A stretch of 33,460 bases of DNA from Klebsiella planticola ATCC 33531 (GTDB taxonomy: Bacteria; Pseudomonadota; Gammaproteobacteria; Enterobacterales; Enterobacteriaceae). Shown here one piece after another: positions 23,839 to 31,065 of this stretch. The notes below the pieces were generated by a model. That model was not told where the DNA came from, made no database searches, and worked only from the letters and a program-made list of their open reading frames with translations. Where the stretch lies: assembly GCF_000735435.1 (NCBI RefSeq), contig NZ_JMPP01000062.1, forward strand, positions 1 through 33,460, written 5' to 3'. Each line of letters starts with the position of its first letter. The stretch's first letter is position 1. The position numbers were made by a program, and so were the translations under genes.

Positions 23839-25080
23839 CTACCCGAGATACTCAATCACCGACAACCCGCCGTTGTAATCCGTGCTGTAGATAATCCCCT
23901 GCGCATCGACAAACACATCGCAGGACTGAATGACCTGCGGGCGACCCGGACGGGTATCCATCATTTTTGCCGGCGCGGCCGGGACCAGCGCCCCGGTCTC
24001 CACCGGGCGATAAGGGTTGGAAATATCGTAGGCGCGAACGCCCGCATTCTGGTAAGTGGCAAAAATCAGCGTTGAGCTGATAAAGCTGCCGGGGCGATTC
24101 TCATGCAGATTATGCGGACCAAAGTGCGCCCCTTTCGCCACGTAGTCGGCTTCATCCGGCTGCGGGAATGTGGCGATACTCACCGGGTTTGTCGGTTCGC
24201 GGATATCAAAAAGCCAGATCAGCTTCTCGCCATCCTGCTGATTATCAAGCACCGCTTCATCCAGCACGACCAGCAGATTTCTGTCCGGCAGCGGCAGCGC
24301 CGTATGGGTTCCGCCGCCAAACGGCGGGCTCCAGTTACGATGGCTAACCAGCTTCGGCTGAGTTCTGTCCTTCACGTCGAGCAGCGTCAGGCCACCGTCG
24401 CGCCAACTGCCGTAAGCGGTGTCCCCGGCGATAATGGCGTGATGCAACGCGTAGCGCTTGCCCTGCGGCCAGTCCGCCGTCTCCCCTGCCGCCAGGTTCA
24501 TCCCCGGCAACCACCAGCGTCCGCCCACTTCCGGCTTGCGCGGATCCGCCAGATCGATAGTCAGGAAGATATAATCGCTAAAACCGTCAATCAGCGCGGA
24601 AACGTAGGCCCAACGCCCGCCAACGTACCAGATCCGATGAATGCCGATACCGCTGAGTGACAAAAAGCCAATCTCGCGCGGATGCTCCGGACGTGAAATA
24701 TCAAAAATCCGCAGCCCGGCGCTCCAGCCCTTATCCTGCACGTCGCTCACCGTTTCACCCACCGAACGCGTGTAGTAAACCTTCTCGTCGGCAAAACGGG
24801 TGTCGGCAAACAGATCGCGGGCATTAATAACCAGCAGCAGATCATCATGCGCCTGCAAATGCACGTTCCAGGTCCCCGGCGGCGCGGCAATGTAGTTTAC
24901 CGCTTGCGGACGCGCCGGATCGCGCACATCCACCACCGAAAAACCCTGCGACACCATATGGCCGATATACGCAAAGCCACGGTGCACCATGAGCTGGACG
25001 CCGTCCGGGCGTCCTCCCTGATCGCTATGCCCAATCAGCCGCATATTGCGGCTGTAGTCGGGGCGCGGTAATTCAATCAC
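23839..25080 (-). CDS. LVIVD-repeat beta-propeller protein (413 aa)
   Basis: Repeated short blocks, each with a strand like GFSVVDVRDPARPQAV, GLRIFDISRPEHPREIGFLS, GLTLLDVKDRTQPKLV, LIWLFDIREPTNPVS and GVRAYDISNPYRPVETGALV, define an LVIVD/beta-propeller protein. The repeats have the family pattern of V-D/D-I plus a Pro about four residues later. The start is GTG 25078-25080 with GGAG six bases upstream, giving MIELPRPDYSRN and no signal peptide, so it should be cytoplasmic, unusual for such proteins, many of which are secreted. Histidines in HLQAHDD, GTHTALP and FGPHNLHENRPG could bind metal, but no catalytic site is established. It follows the binding protein of importer 2 by 83 bases containing a REP pair, so it is probably cotranscribed. 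A lactonase or epimerase-like role for the imported compound is a guess. Confidence 0.72.
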   Translation of the reverse strand: MIELPRPDYSRNMRLIGHSDQGGRPDGVQLMVHRGFAYIGHMVSQGFSVVDVRDPARPQAVNYIAAPPGTWNVHLQAHDDLLLVINARDLFADTRFADEKVYYTRSVGETVSDVQDKGWSAGLRIFDISRPEHPREIGFLSLSGIGIHRIWYVGGRWAYVSALIDGFSDYIFLTIDLADPRKPEVGGRWWLPGMNLAAGETADWPQGKRYALHHAIIAGDTAYGSWRDGGLTLLDVKDRTQPKLVSHRNWSPPFGGGTHTALPLPDRNLLVVLDEAVLDNQQDGEKLIWLFDIREPTNPVSIATFPQPDEADYVAKGAHFGPHNLHENRPGSFISSTLIFATYQNAGVRAYDISNPYRPVETGALVPAAPAKMMDTRPGRPQVIQSCDVFVDAQGIIYSTDYNGGLSVIEYLG

Positions 25081-25094
25081 CTTGAGCTCCTTTT

Positions 25095-25161
25095 GCCGGA
25101 TGGTGGCGGCGCCTTATCCGACCTGCCAGACCACAGACCCGGTAAGCGCAGCGCCAGCGGG
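25095..25161. repeat. REP pair inside the importer 2 operon
   Basis: Facing REP-like units at 25095-25126 (GCCGGATGGTGGCGGCGCC) and 25137-25161 (ACCCGGTAAGCGCAGCGCC) lie between the binding-protein gene and the LVIVD gene. Such a hairpin may uncouple the downstream gene from the highly expressed binding protein. Confidence 0.75.
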
Positions 25162-25163
25162 CG

Positions 25164-26228
25164 TTACTTGTTTTTTGCTTCCAGCGTGGCGAACCACGGG
25201 GCGATAAAGTCTTCCGTCTGGCCCCAGCCCGGAATGATTTTACCCAGCGAGGCAACGTTAACTGCCCCCGGCTGCGCCGCCAGCAGCGCCTGCGGAATAG
25301 CCGCCGCTTTGAAGTCATAGGTTGCAGGGGTCGGTTCACCGGCAATCTTATTGGCGATCAGGCGCACGTTAGTGGCGCCGATAAGCTTCGGATCCACCGC
25401 CACGCTCACCTTCCACGGGCTGCCGGATTCACGCATCAGCTGCAGATCCTGGTTAGAAATATCAATGCTGTAGAGTTTGATTTCGCTGCGACCGTTCTCC
25501 TTCAGCGCTTTATAGGCTCCCTGGCTGAACGCATCCCAGGTTCCCCAAATCGCATCGATCTTGCCTTTCGGGTATTTAGCCAGAATCGCACCCACTTTAT
25601 TGGCGGTATCGCCCTGCACGTCGGACGAGACGGCGCCAATCGACTCCAGCTCTTTAATCCCCGGGTTTTGCTTAAGCAGCGTCTGGTAAGCGGCCTGGCG
25701 GCGCTCCATCGGCGGGAAGCCGGCGACCCACAGTTTGATGATGTTGGCTTTGCCGTTGAAGTCTTTCACCAGTTGGCCAAAGGAGAGCTCGGTCAGCGAA
25801 GCATCGTCCTGCTGGGTGACGGTGACGCCCGGGATCTCACCGTTGACCGCCGTATCGAATACGGCGACTTTAATTCCGGCATCCACCGCTTTTTTCACCA
25901 GCGCGGTCGAGTACGGATCGCGTCCCTGGGAGAGAATAATGCCGTCGTATTTCTGGCTAATCGCCTGGTTAACGAAGTCCTGGAATTTGGCATCATCGCC
26001 GTTGCTCAGGAAGGTGCTGATTTTAAAACCGAGCTTTTTACCCTCCTGGATGGCCCCGGAGACAAACTGGGTGGTGTTATCGTCGGATCCAAGATTGCGG
26101 ATCACCGCGATACGAATCGGGCCGCTATGTTCGGCAATCGCCGCCGGGATCGGCGTCGGGGTTTCAGCAAAGGCCGCCGCAGAGTTGAACAACCCCAATG
26201 CGATGAGTGAAAGCGTTATCTTTTTCAT
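25164..26228 (-). CDS. Periplasmic sugar-binding protein of ABC importer 2 (354 aa)
   Basis: Ribose-type substrate-binding protein (Peripla_BP_4) with a Sec signal peptide, MKKITLSLIALGLFNSAAAFA, then ETPTP. Conserved family patterns include the first strand IRIAVIRNLGSDDNTTQFVSG, DGIILSQGRDPYSTALVKKA and IKVAVFDTAVNGEIPGVTV, and the hinge-side motif IDAIWGTWDAFSQGAYKAL. It is about 30 residues longer than RbsB. The ATG has AGGGT about 7 bases upstream. It follows the permease by 20 bases. The trailing ATLEAKNK is a usual soluble end. Its ligand-binding aromatic and acidic residues (DDNTTQF, DTAVNG, WDAF) point to a polar, hydroxylated ligand, but no specific sugar can be named. Confidence 0.88.
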   Translation of the reverse strand: MKKITLSLIALGLFNSAAAFAETPTPIPAAIAEHSGPIRIAVIRNLGSDDNTTQFVSGAIQEGKKLGFKISTFLSNGDDAKFQDFVNQAISQKYDGIILSQGRDPYSTALVKKAVDAGIKVAVFDTAVNGEIPGVTVTQQDDASLTELSFGQLVKDFNGKANIIKLWVAGFPPMERRQAAYQTLLKQNPGIKELESIGAVSSDVQGDTANKVGAILAKYPKGKIDAIWGTWDAFSQGAYKALKENGRSEIKLYSIDISNQDLQLMRESGSPWKVSVAVDPKLIGATNVRLIANKIAGEPTPATYDFKAAAIPQALLAAQPGAVNVASLGKIIPGWGQTEDFIAPWFATLEAKNK

Positions 26229-26248
26229 GGTGTTTACCCTGTAAAATG

Positions 26249-27247
26249 TTATGTGCGGCGCTGAAAGTAGGTCAGTGCGAGCGCGCCAGCCAGCACCAGC
26301 CCTTTAATAATGTCCATGGCGTAGTACGGCACCGACAGCATCACCAGGCCGTTGGAGAGCACGCCAAGAATCACCGCCCCCACCAGCGTCCCCAGCGCGT
26401 TCGGTTTGCCGGAACCCGCCAGCGAAAAGCCAATCCACGCCGCCGCCACCGCATCCATCAGGTAGCCGCTGCCGGCATTAACCTGCGAGGAACCGATGCG
26501 CGAGGCCAGTAAAATGCCGCCCAGTCCGGCCAGCAGCGAGGCGATAACATAGGCCGCCACTTTATAGCGGGTGATGCGCAGCCCCGAGAGCCGTGCGGCC
26601 TCTGGGTTTCCGCCGATGGCGTACATTCTCCGCCCGTGCGTGGTGAACGAGAGCGCCAGCTGGGCCACCACGGTCACCACCAGCATCACGATCACAATCG
26701 TAGGCACCTGTCCCAGCGAACCGAAGGCGGCCGGAATCACGCCTTCCGCCATGTCACCGCTCGGCAATACCATGTTCTCGGTAATCGAGCCGCCGTAGCT
26801 GTAGGTCATTGCCACGCCCTGAATCACAAACAGGCTGGCGAGGGTGGCCAGCATGTCGGGAATGCGCAGTACGACAATCAAAAAAGCGTTGAACAGCCCC
26901 ACCAGCGTACAGAGCGCCAGGGTGACAAGGATCGCCTCGGTAGTGCCGAAGCCGTGCCAGACAAACAGCGAAATCACCAGCGCGTTTGCCAGTGAAGCCG
27001 TGGACCCCACCGACAGGTCAAAGCCGCCAATGGTCAACGAAACAGAGACGCCAATCGCAATCACCGTCACGATAGCGATGGAGCGCAAAATGTTGATGAT
27101 GTTGAACGGGTCGAGGAAGTTGTCCGAGGCGAGGCCAAAAACGGCAATCAGCGCCACCACGGTCAGCAACATGCCCCATTTATAAAGAAAATCAAAAAAT
27201 CGCTGACGACCCGATGCCGTCGCGTTAACTGCCAGGGCCTTACTCAC
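26249..27247 (-). CDS. Sugar ABC importer 2, RbsC-type permease (332 aa)
   Basis: Inner-membrane permease of the ribose class. The family hallmark is SLTIGGFDLSVGSTASLANA and the docking loop GGNPEAARLSGLRITRYKVAAYVIASLLAG; about ten membrane segments follow the usual pattern. The start is GTG (27245-27247), overlapping the ATPase stop as GTGA. Only one permease is encoded here, so importer 2 should use a homodimer, in contrast to importer 1 with two. Confidence 0.9.
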   Translation of the reverse strand: MSKALAVNATASGRQRFFDFLYKWGMLLTVVALIAVFGLASDNFLDPFNIINILRSIAIVTVIAIGVSVSLTIGGFDLSVGSTASLANALVISLFVWHGFGTTEAILVTLALCTLVGLFNAFLIVVLRIPDMLATLASLFVIQGVAMTYSYGGSITENMVLPSGDMAEGVIPAAFGSLGQVPTIVIVMLVVTVVAQLALSFTTHGRRMYAIGGNPEAARLSGLRITRYKVAAYVIASLLAGLGGILLASRIGSSQVNAGSGYLMDAVAAAWIGFSLAGSGKPNALGTLVGAVILGVLSNGLVMLSVPYYAMDIIKGLVLAGALALTYFQRRT

Positions 27248-28746
27248 GCTGCTGCTCCTCCGGTGGAGTAATAAAGAAGTGTCTCTTCCCGGGCCTCAGC
27301 GCCCGGAATTTCTGCGACGATACGGCCGTCCCACAACACGCAAATACGATCGCACAATCCCACCAGCTCAGAGAATTCGCCCGAGGCATAGATAATCCCC
27401 TTCCCGTCTCGCGCCAGGCCGTCGATCAGGGTGAACAGGTCGGTTTTGGCTTTCACATCGACGCCCTTGGTCGGCTCGTCGAATATCAAGACGTTGGCGT
27501 TGCCGCGCAGCCATTTGCCGATCGCCACTTTCTGCTGGTTACCGCCGGAAAGCCGGCGCAGGGTCTGGGCCGGGCCGGTGGTACGAATCCCGATCCGGGC
27601 GATCACCTCTTCCGCCCAGCGCCACGCCTGGCGATGGCCGAACAGGCTCCAGCGCGAAAAGCTGTTATCGGCGCTGACCGCCAGATTCATGCCGATCGCT
27701 TCTTCGATAAAAATGCCCTCTTTGCGCCGCTCTTCCGGCACCAGCGCCAGCCCGCGCAGCACGGAATCTGCCGGGTCGCGAGGCCGCCACGGCTGGCTGT
27801 TCAACTCCCCGCGCGTCAGGCGGCTTTTGCTGGCGCCAAACAGCGCTTTGCACAGTTCAGTTTTTCCCGCGCCGGCCAGGCCGGCGATACCAAGAATTTC
27901 GCCTTTGCGCAGACGCAGCGAAATATCCTGCAGCAGCCCCTCATCGTGCAGACCGTCAACCTGTAACAGAATCTCTTCGCCGTGCGGCGGACGTTGCGGC
28001 GGGAAGATATCGCTCAGCTCATGGCCGAGCATCTTCTCGACGATCTGCTCGCCGCTCAGATCGTTCATCGGGCTGCTTTCAATCAGCTTGCCGTCGCGCA
28101 ATACCGTCAGGGTGTCGCAAATAGCCTTCAGCTCATGAATACGGTGGGAGATGAACACCACGCCGATCCCCTGCTGTTGCAGGCGGCGCACCACCGTAAA
28201 CAGGCGCTCACTTTCATGCTGATCCAACGGCGCGGTGGGTTCATCCAGAATCAAAAACCGGCAATGGTGCGACAGCGCGCGGGCCAGCAGAATCTGCTGT
28301 TTCTCCGCCAGGGTACAGCTGTCGATGGGGCGACGCACATCGAGCGTAATATCCAGCTGGGCCAGGGCCTCGCGCGCCTGCTCGCGCACTGCGCGCCAGC
28401 TAAAGCCCAGCCCCGGCTCCGCCAGACGATCCAGCATAATGTTTTCCGCAATGGACAGGCCGGGCACCAGCGCCACATCGACTTCCTGCTGCACCAGATG
28501 AATGCCCAGCTGTTTCGCATCCCGCGGCGAGCGAACGCTCACCGGCTGATTATTGATGACAATCTCGCCCTCATAATGGGCGTGCGTTCCGCACAGCACC
28601 GCCATCAGCGTCGATTTCCCCGCCCCGTTAGCACCGGTCAGCGCGTGTACCGACCCTCCCCGCAGGGTGAACGCCACATTGCTCAGCGCCCTGAAACCGG
28701 AAAAGGCCAGATTAATGTTGTTCATCTCAAGACGATTCGCTGTCAT
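27244..28746 (-). CDS. Sugar ABC importer 2, RbsA-type tandem ATPase (500 aa)
   Basis: Energises importer 2. Domain 1 has Walker A LTGANGAGKST, signature CTLAEKQQILLARAL and Walker B FLILDEPTAPLDQ. Domain 2 has GLAGAGKTEL, which keeps the Walker A Lys unlike importer 1, then RLSGGNQQKVAIGKW and LIFDEPTKGVD. The ATG at 28744-28746 is first in the minus operon; an internal Met eight residues on (MNNINLAFSG) is an alternative. The promoter region is shared with the divergent hcxA gene. Presence of a Lys in both sites may mean both can hydrolyse ATP, but the second site of this family is often inactive for other reasons. Confidence 0.92.
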   Translation of the reverse strand: MTANRLEMNNINLAFSGFRALSNVAFTLRGGSVHALTGANGAGKSTLMAVLCGTHAHYEGEIVINNQPVSVRSPRDAKQLGIHLVQQEVDVALVPGLSIAENIMLDRLAEPGLGFSWRAVREQAREALAQLDITLDVRRPIDSCTLAEKQQILLARALSHHCRFLILDEPTAPLDQHESERLFTVVRRLQQQGIGVVFISHRIHELKAICDTLTVLRDGKLIESSPMNDLSGEQIVEKMLGHELSDIFPPQRPPHGEEILLQVDGLHDEGLLQDISLRLRKGEILGIAGLAGAGKTELCKALFGASKSRLTRGELNSQPWRPRDPADSVLRGLALVPEERRKEGIFIEEAIGMNLAVSADNSFSRWSLFGHRQAWRWAEEVIARIGIRTTGPAQTLRRLSGGNQQKVAIGKWLRGNANVLIFDEPTKGVDVKAKTDLFTLIDGLARDGKGIIYASGEFSELVGLCDRICVLWDGRIVAEIPGAEAREETLLYYSTGGAAA

Positions 28747-28801
28747 CCGCCGGGACCTTTACGATTAATATTCTGATTTAACGAATTTTTCACAGCCGAC
28801 C

Positions 28802-28832
28802 TTGACTGACAACTGCGTAAAAGGCATAAGAT
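28802..28832 (+). promoter_or_regulatory. Weak candidate promoter of hcxA
   Basis: TTGACT (28802-28807) and TAAGAT (28827-28832) are 19 bases apart, slightly long for sigma-70. A palindrome CATCCGGATG (28852-28861) and ATGTC-CA-GACAT (28859-28870) follow downstream, before the ribosome binding site AAGGA at 28895-28899. Confidence 0.35.
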
Positions 28833-28907
28833 AAAACGAAATAATATTAGCCATCCGGATGTCCAGACATAACATCAGGTTAGCGAAACGAAATAAGGAC
28901 AGCGTTC

Positions 28908-30005
28908 ATGAGCAACAGCGATATCCGCGTGGTACCCGGCCCGGCTAACTATTTTTCCCATAACGGCAGCCTTGCCCACCTGCACGATTTTTACAGCGAC
29001 GAGCAGCTTGCCCGCGCCATCTGGATCTACGGCGAGCGCGCCATCGCCGGTGCGCAGCCCTTCCTGCCGGAGGCGTTTCATGCCGTCGGCGCCAAAAAAG
29101 TGCTGTTTAGCGGGCACTGCAGCGAAAGCGACGTCGCGCAGCTGGTCGCGGAAGCCGGAGATGACCGCGCCGTGGTGATTGGCGTCGGCGGCGGCGCGCT
29201 GCTGGATACCGCCAAGGCCGTGGCCCGGCGGCTGGGTCTGCCGGTGGTGGCCATCCCGACCATCGCCGCCACCTGCGCCGCGTGGACCCCGCTGTCGGTG
29301 TGGTACAACGACGCCGGGCAGGCGCTGCATTTTGAAATCTTTGATGACGCCAACTTCCTGGTGCTGGTGGAACCGCAAATCATCCTCAACGCGCCGGCGG
29401 AATATCTGCTGGCGGGAATCGGCGATACGCTGGCGAAATGGTATGAAGCAGTGGTGCTGGCACCGCAGCCGGAAACGCTGCCGCTGACCGTGCGTCTGGG
29501 GATTAACGGCGCGCTGGCCATTCGCGACGTTCTGCTGCAAAGCAGTGAAACCGCGCTGGCGGATCAACAGCGCGGCGAACTGTCGCAGGCGTTCCGCGAT
29601 GTGACGGATGCCATTATCGCCGGCGGCGGGATGGTCGGCGGCTTAGGTGAGCGCTATACCCGCGTCGCCGCCGCCCATGCGGTGCATAACGGCCTGACGA
29701 TCCTGCCGCAGACTGATAAATTCCTTCATGGCACCAAGGTTGCCTACGGCATTCTGGTGCAAAGCGCCCTGCTGGGTCAGGACGACGTGCTGGCCCAGTT
29801 GATCAACGCCTGGCAGCGTTTCAACCTGCCCACCACCCTGGCGGAACTTGACGTGGATATCCACAACCGCGACGAACTGGAGCGGGTCATTGCCCATACC
29901 CTGCGTCCGGTGGAGTCGATCCACTTCCTGCCGGTGGAACTGACGCCGCAAAGCCTGGCCGCCGCGTTTGAGAAAGTGGAAAACTTCCGCAGACAGGTGC
30001 ATTGA
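28908..30005 (+). CDS. hcxA: Hydroxycarboxylate dehydrogenase A (Fe/Zn alcohol dehydrogenase family, 365 aa)
   Basis: Orthologue of E. coli YbdH/HcxA, a group III metal-dependent dehydrogenase that reduces 2-oxo acids such as 2-oxoglutarate and 2-oxobutyrate to 2-hydroxy acids with NAD(P)H. The N-terminus (DIRVVPGPANYFSHNGSL), the cofactor motif VVIGVGGGALLDTAKAVARR, ATCAAWTPLSVWYNDAGQAL and the metal-site segments AGIGDTLAKWYE, AAAHAVHNGL and FLHGTKVAYG are nearly as in E. coli. It keeps the orientation relative to cstA and ybdD I recall from E. coli, but here an SDR gene lies between and an ABC operon sits on the other side, where E. coli has the methionine aminotransferase gene ybdL. AAGGA precedes ATG 28908 by 8 bases. 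Confidence 0.93.
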   Translation: MSNSDIRVVPGPANYFSHNGSLAHLHDFYSDEQLARAIWIYGERAIAGAQPFLPEAFHAVGAKKVLFSGHCSESDVAQLVAEAGDDRAVVIGVGGGALLDTAKAVARRLGLPVVAIPTIAATCAAWTPLSVWYNDAGQALHFEIFDDANFLVLVEPQIILNAPAEYLLAGIGDTLAKWYEAVVLAPQPETLPLTVRLGINGALAIRDVLLQSSETALADQQRGELSQAFRDVTDAIIAGGGMVGGLGERYTRVAAAHAVHNGLTILPQTDKFLHGTKVAYGILVQSALLGQDDVLAQLINAWQRFNLPTTLAELDVDIHNRDELERVIAHTLRPVESIHFLPVELTPQSLAAAFEKVENFRRQVH

Positions 30006-30065
30006 CGGACAGGAATCTCGCTCTATACCTAATGATGCATCTCCCACTCACAGTACGAGGTCATC

Positions 30066-30809
30066 ATGCAGATCGAGTTAACGGGTAAAAGAGCGTTGGT
30101 TACCGGAGCCAGTCGCGGAATTGGCCGCGCCATTGCGCTGTCGCTGGCGCAGGCGGGCGCCGATGTGGTTATCACTTATGAAAAATCCGCCGATAAAGCA
30201 CAGGCGGTTGCCGACGAGATTGTGGCACTCGGCCGCCGCGGCGCGGCGATTCAGGCCGACAGCGCGAACGCCCAGGCGATTCAGCAGGCCGTCACGCGCA
30301 CGGTCGAGACCCTGGGTGGGCTGGATATTCTGGTAAATAACGCCGGGATTGCCCGCGGCGGCCCGCTGGAGTCGCTGTCGCTGGAAGATATCGACGCGCT
30401 GATCAACGTCAATATCCGTGGCGTGGTGATCGCCATCCAGGCAGCGCTGCCGCACCTACCCGCAGGAGGGCGCATTATTAATATCGGCAGTTGCCTCGCC
30501 AACCGCGTCGCCTCGCCGGGCATCGCGGTCTACGCCATGACCAAATCTGCGCTCAACTCGCTGACCCGTGGCCTCGCCCGCGATCTCGGGCCGCGCGGTA
30601 TTACCGTAAACCTGGTGCATCCCGGGCCGACCGATAGCGATATGAACCCGGCGAACGGGGAGCAGGCCGACTCGCAGCGTCAGCTTATTGCCGTCGGACA
30701 TTACGGTCAGCCGGATGACGTTGCCGCCGCAGTGACCTTTCTGGCCAGCCCGGCGGCCGGACAAATCTCCGGCACCGGTCTGGATGTTGATGGGGGACTT
30801 AATGCCTGA
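30066..30809 (+). CDS. Short-chain dehydrogenase/reductase, BdcA-like (247 aa)
   Basis: Classical SDR with TGASRGIG (cofactor, residues 13-20), NNAG (91-94) and the catalytic Ser142, Tyr156 and Lys160 (NIGS, YAMTK). The C-terminal PGPTDSDMNPANG resembles PGPIDTDANPANG of E. coli BdcA, so it is closer to BdcA than to FabG. It starts 60 bases after hcxA in the same direction and may be cotranscribed. The stop is 9 bases from the convergent ybdD stop with no room for a terminator. Substrate unknown; the gene is absent at this place in E. coli K-12 as I recall. Confidence 0.85.
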   Translation: MQIELTGKRALVTGASRGIGRAIALSLAQAGADVVITYEKSADKAQAVADEIVALGRRGAAIQADSANAQAIQQAVTRTVETLGGLDILVNNAGIARGGPLESLSLEDIDALINVNIRGVVIAIQAALPHLPAGGRIINIGSCLANRVASPGIAVYAMTKSALNSLTRGLARDLGPRGITVNLVHPGPTDSDMNPANGEQADSQRQLIAVGHYGQPDDVAAAVTFLASPAAGQISGTGLDVDGGLNA

Positions 30810-30818
30810 AGGAAGGGC

Positions 30819-31016
30819 TTAACAACATTTCGCGCCGCCTTTTCCGCCGTAGCGTGCATCCTGTCGCTCGCGGAAGAACTCTTCATAGGTCATCGGCGTT
30901 TGCTCAGGATGCGTCTGGCGAATATGCTCGACATAATTATCGTAATCGGGCACGCCAATCATCATTTTCGCCGCCTGACCCAGATACTTCCCGGCTTTCG
31001 AAAGGGTATCAAACAT
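30819..31016 (-). CDS. ybdD: YbdD/YjiX-family small protein (65 aa)
   Basis: Small conserved protein nearly identical to E. coli Ybd[21 protein letters not shown] at the start and [12 protein letters not shown] at the end, a Gly-rich Cys-Cys tail. Members are encoded directly after CstA-family transporters (YbdD with CstA, YjiX with BtsT) and are thought to help their transport function. It is separated from cstA by 49 bases that contain a strong hairpin. Confidence 0.93.
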   Translation of the reverse strand: MFDTLSKAGKYLGQAAKMMIGVPDYDNYVEHIRQTHPEQTPMTYEEFFRERQDARYGGKGGAKCC

Positions 31017-31032
31017 AGTGCTCTCTCATGGT

Positions 31033-31059
31033 CCCCCTTTCCGGCATGCGGAAAGGGGG
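31033..31059 (-). promoter_or_regulatory. Perfect hairpin between cstA and ybdD
   Basis: CCCCCTTTCCG (31033-31043) and CGGAAAGGGGG (31049-31059) form an 11-bp perfect stem with a 5-base loop. It is not followed by a T-run, so it may protect the cstA mRNA end or limit read-through to ybdD rather than fully stop transcription. Confidence 0.6.
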
Positions 31060-31065
31060 TGGGGT

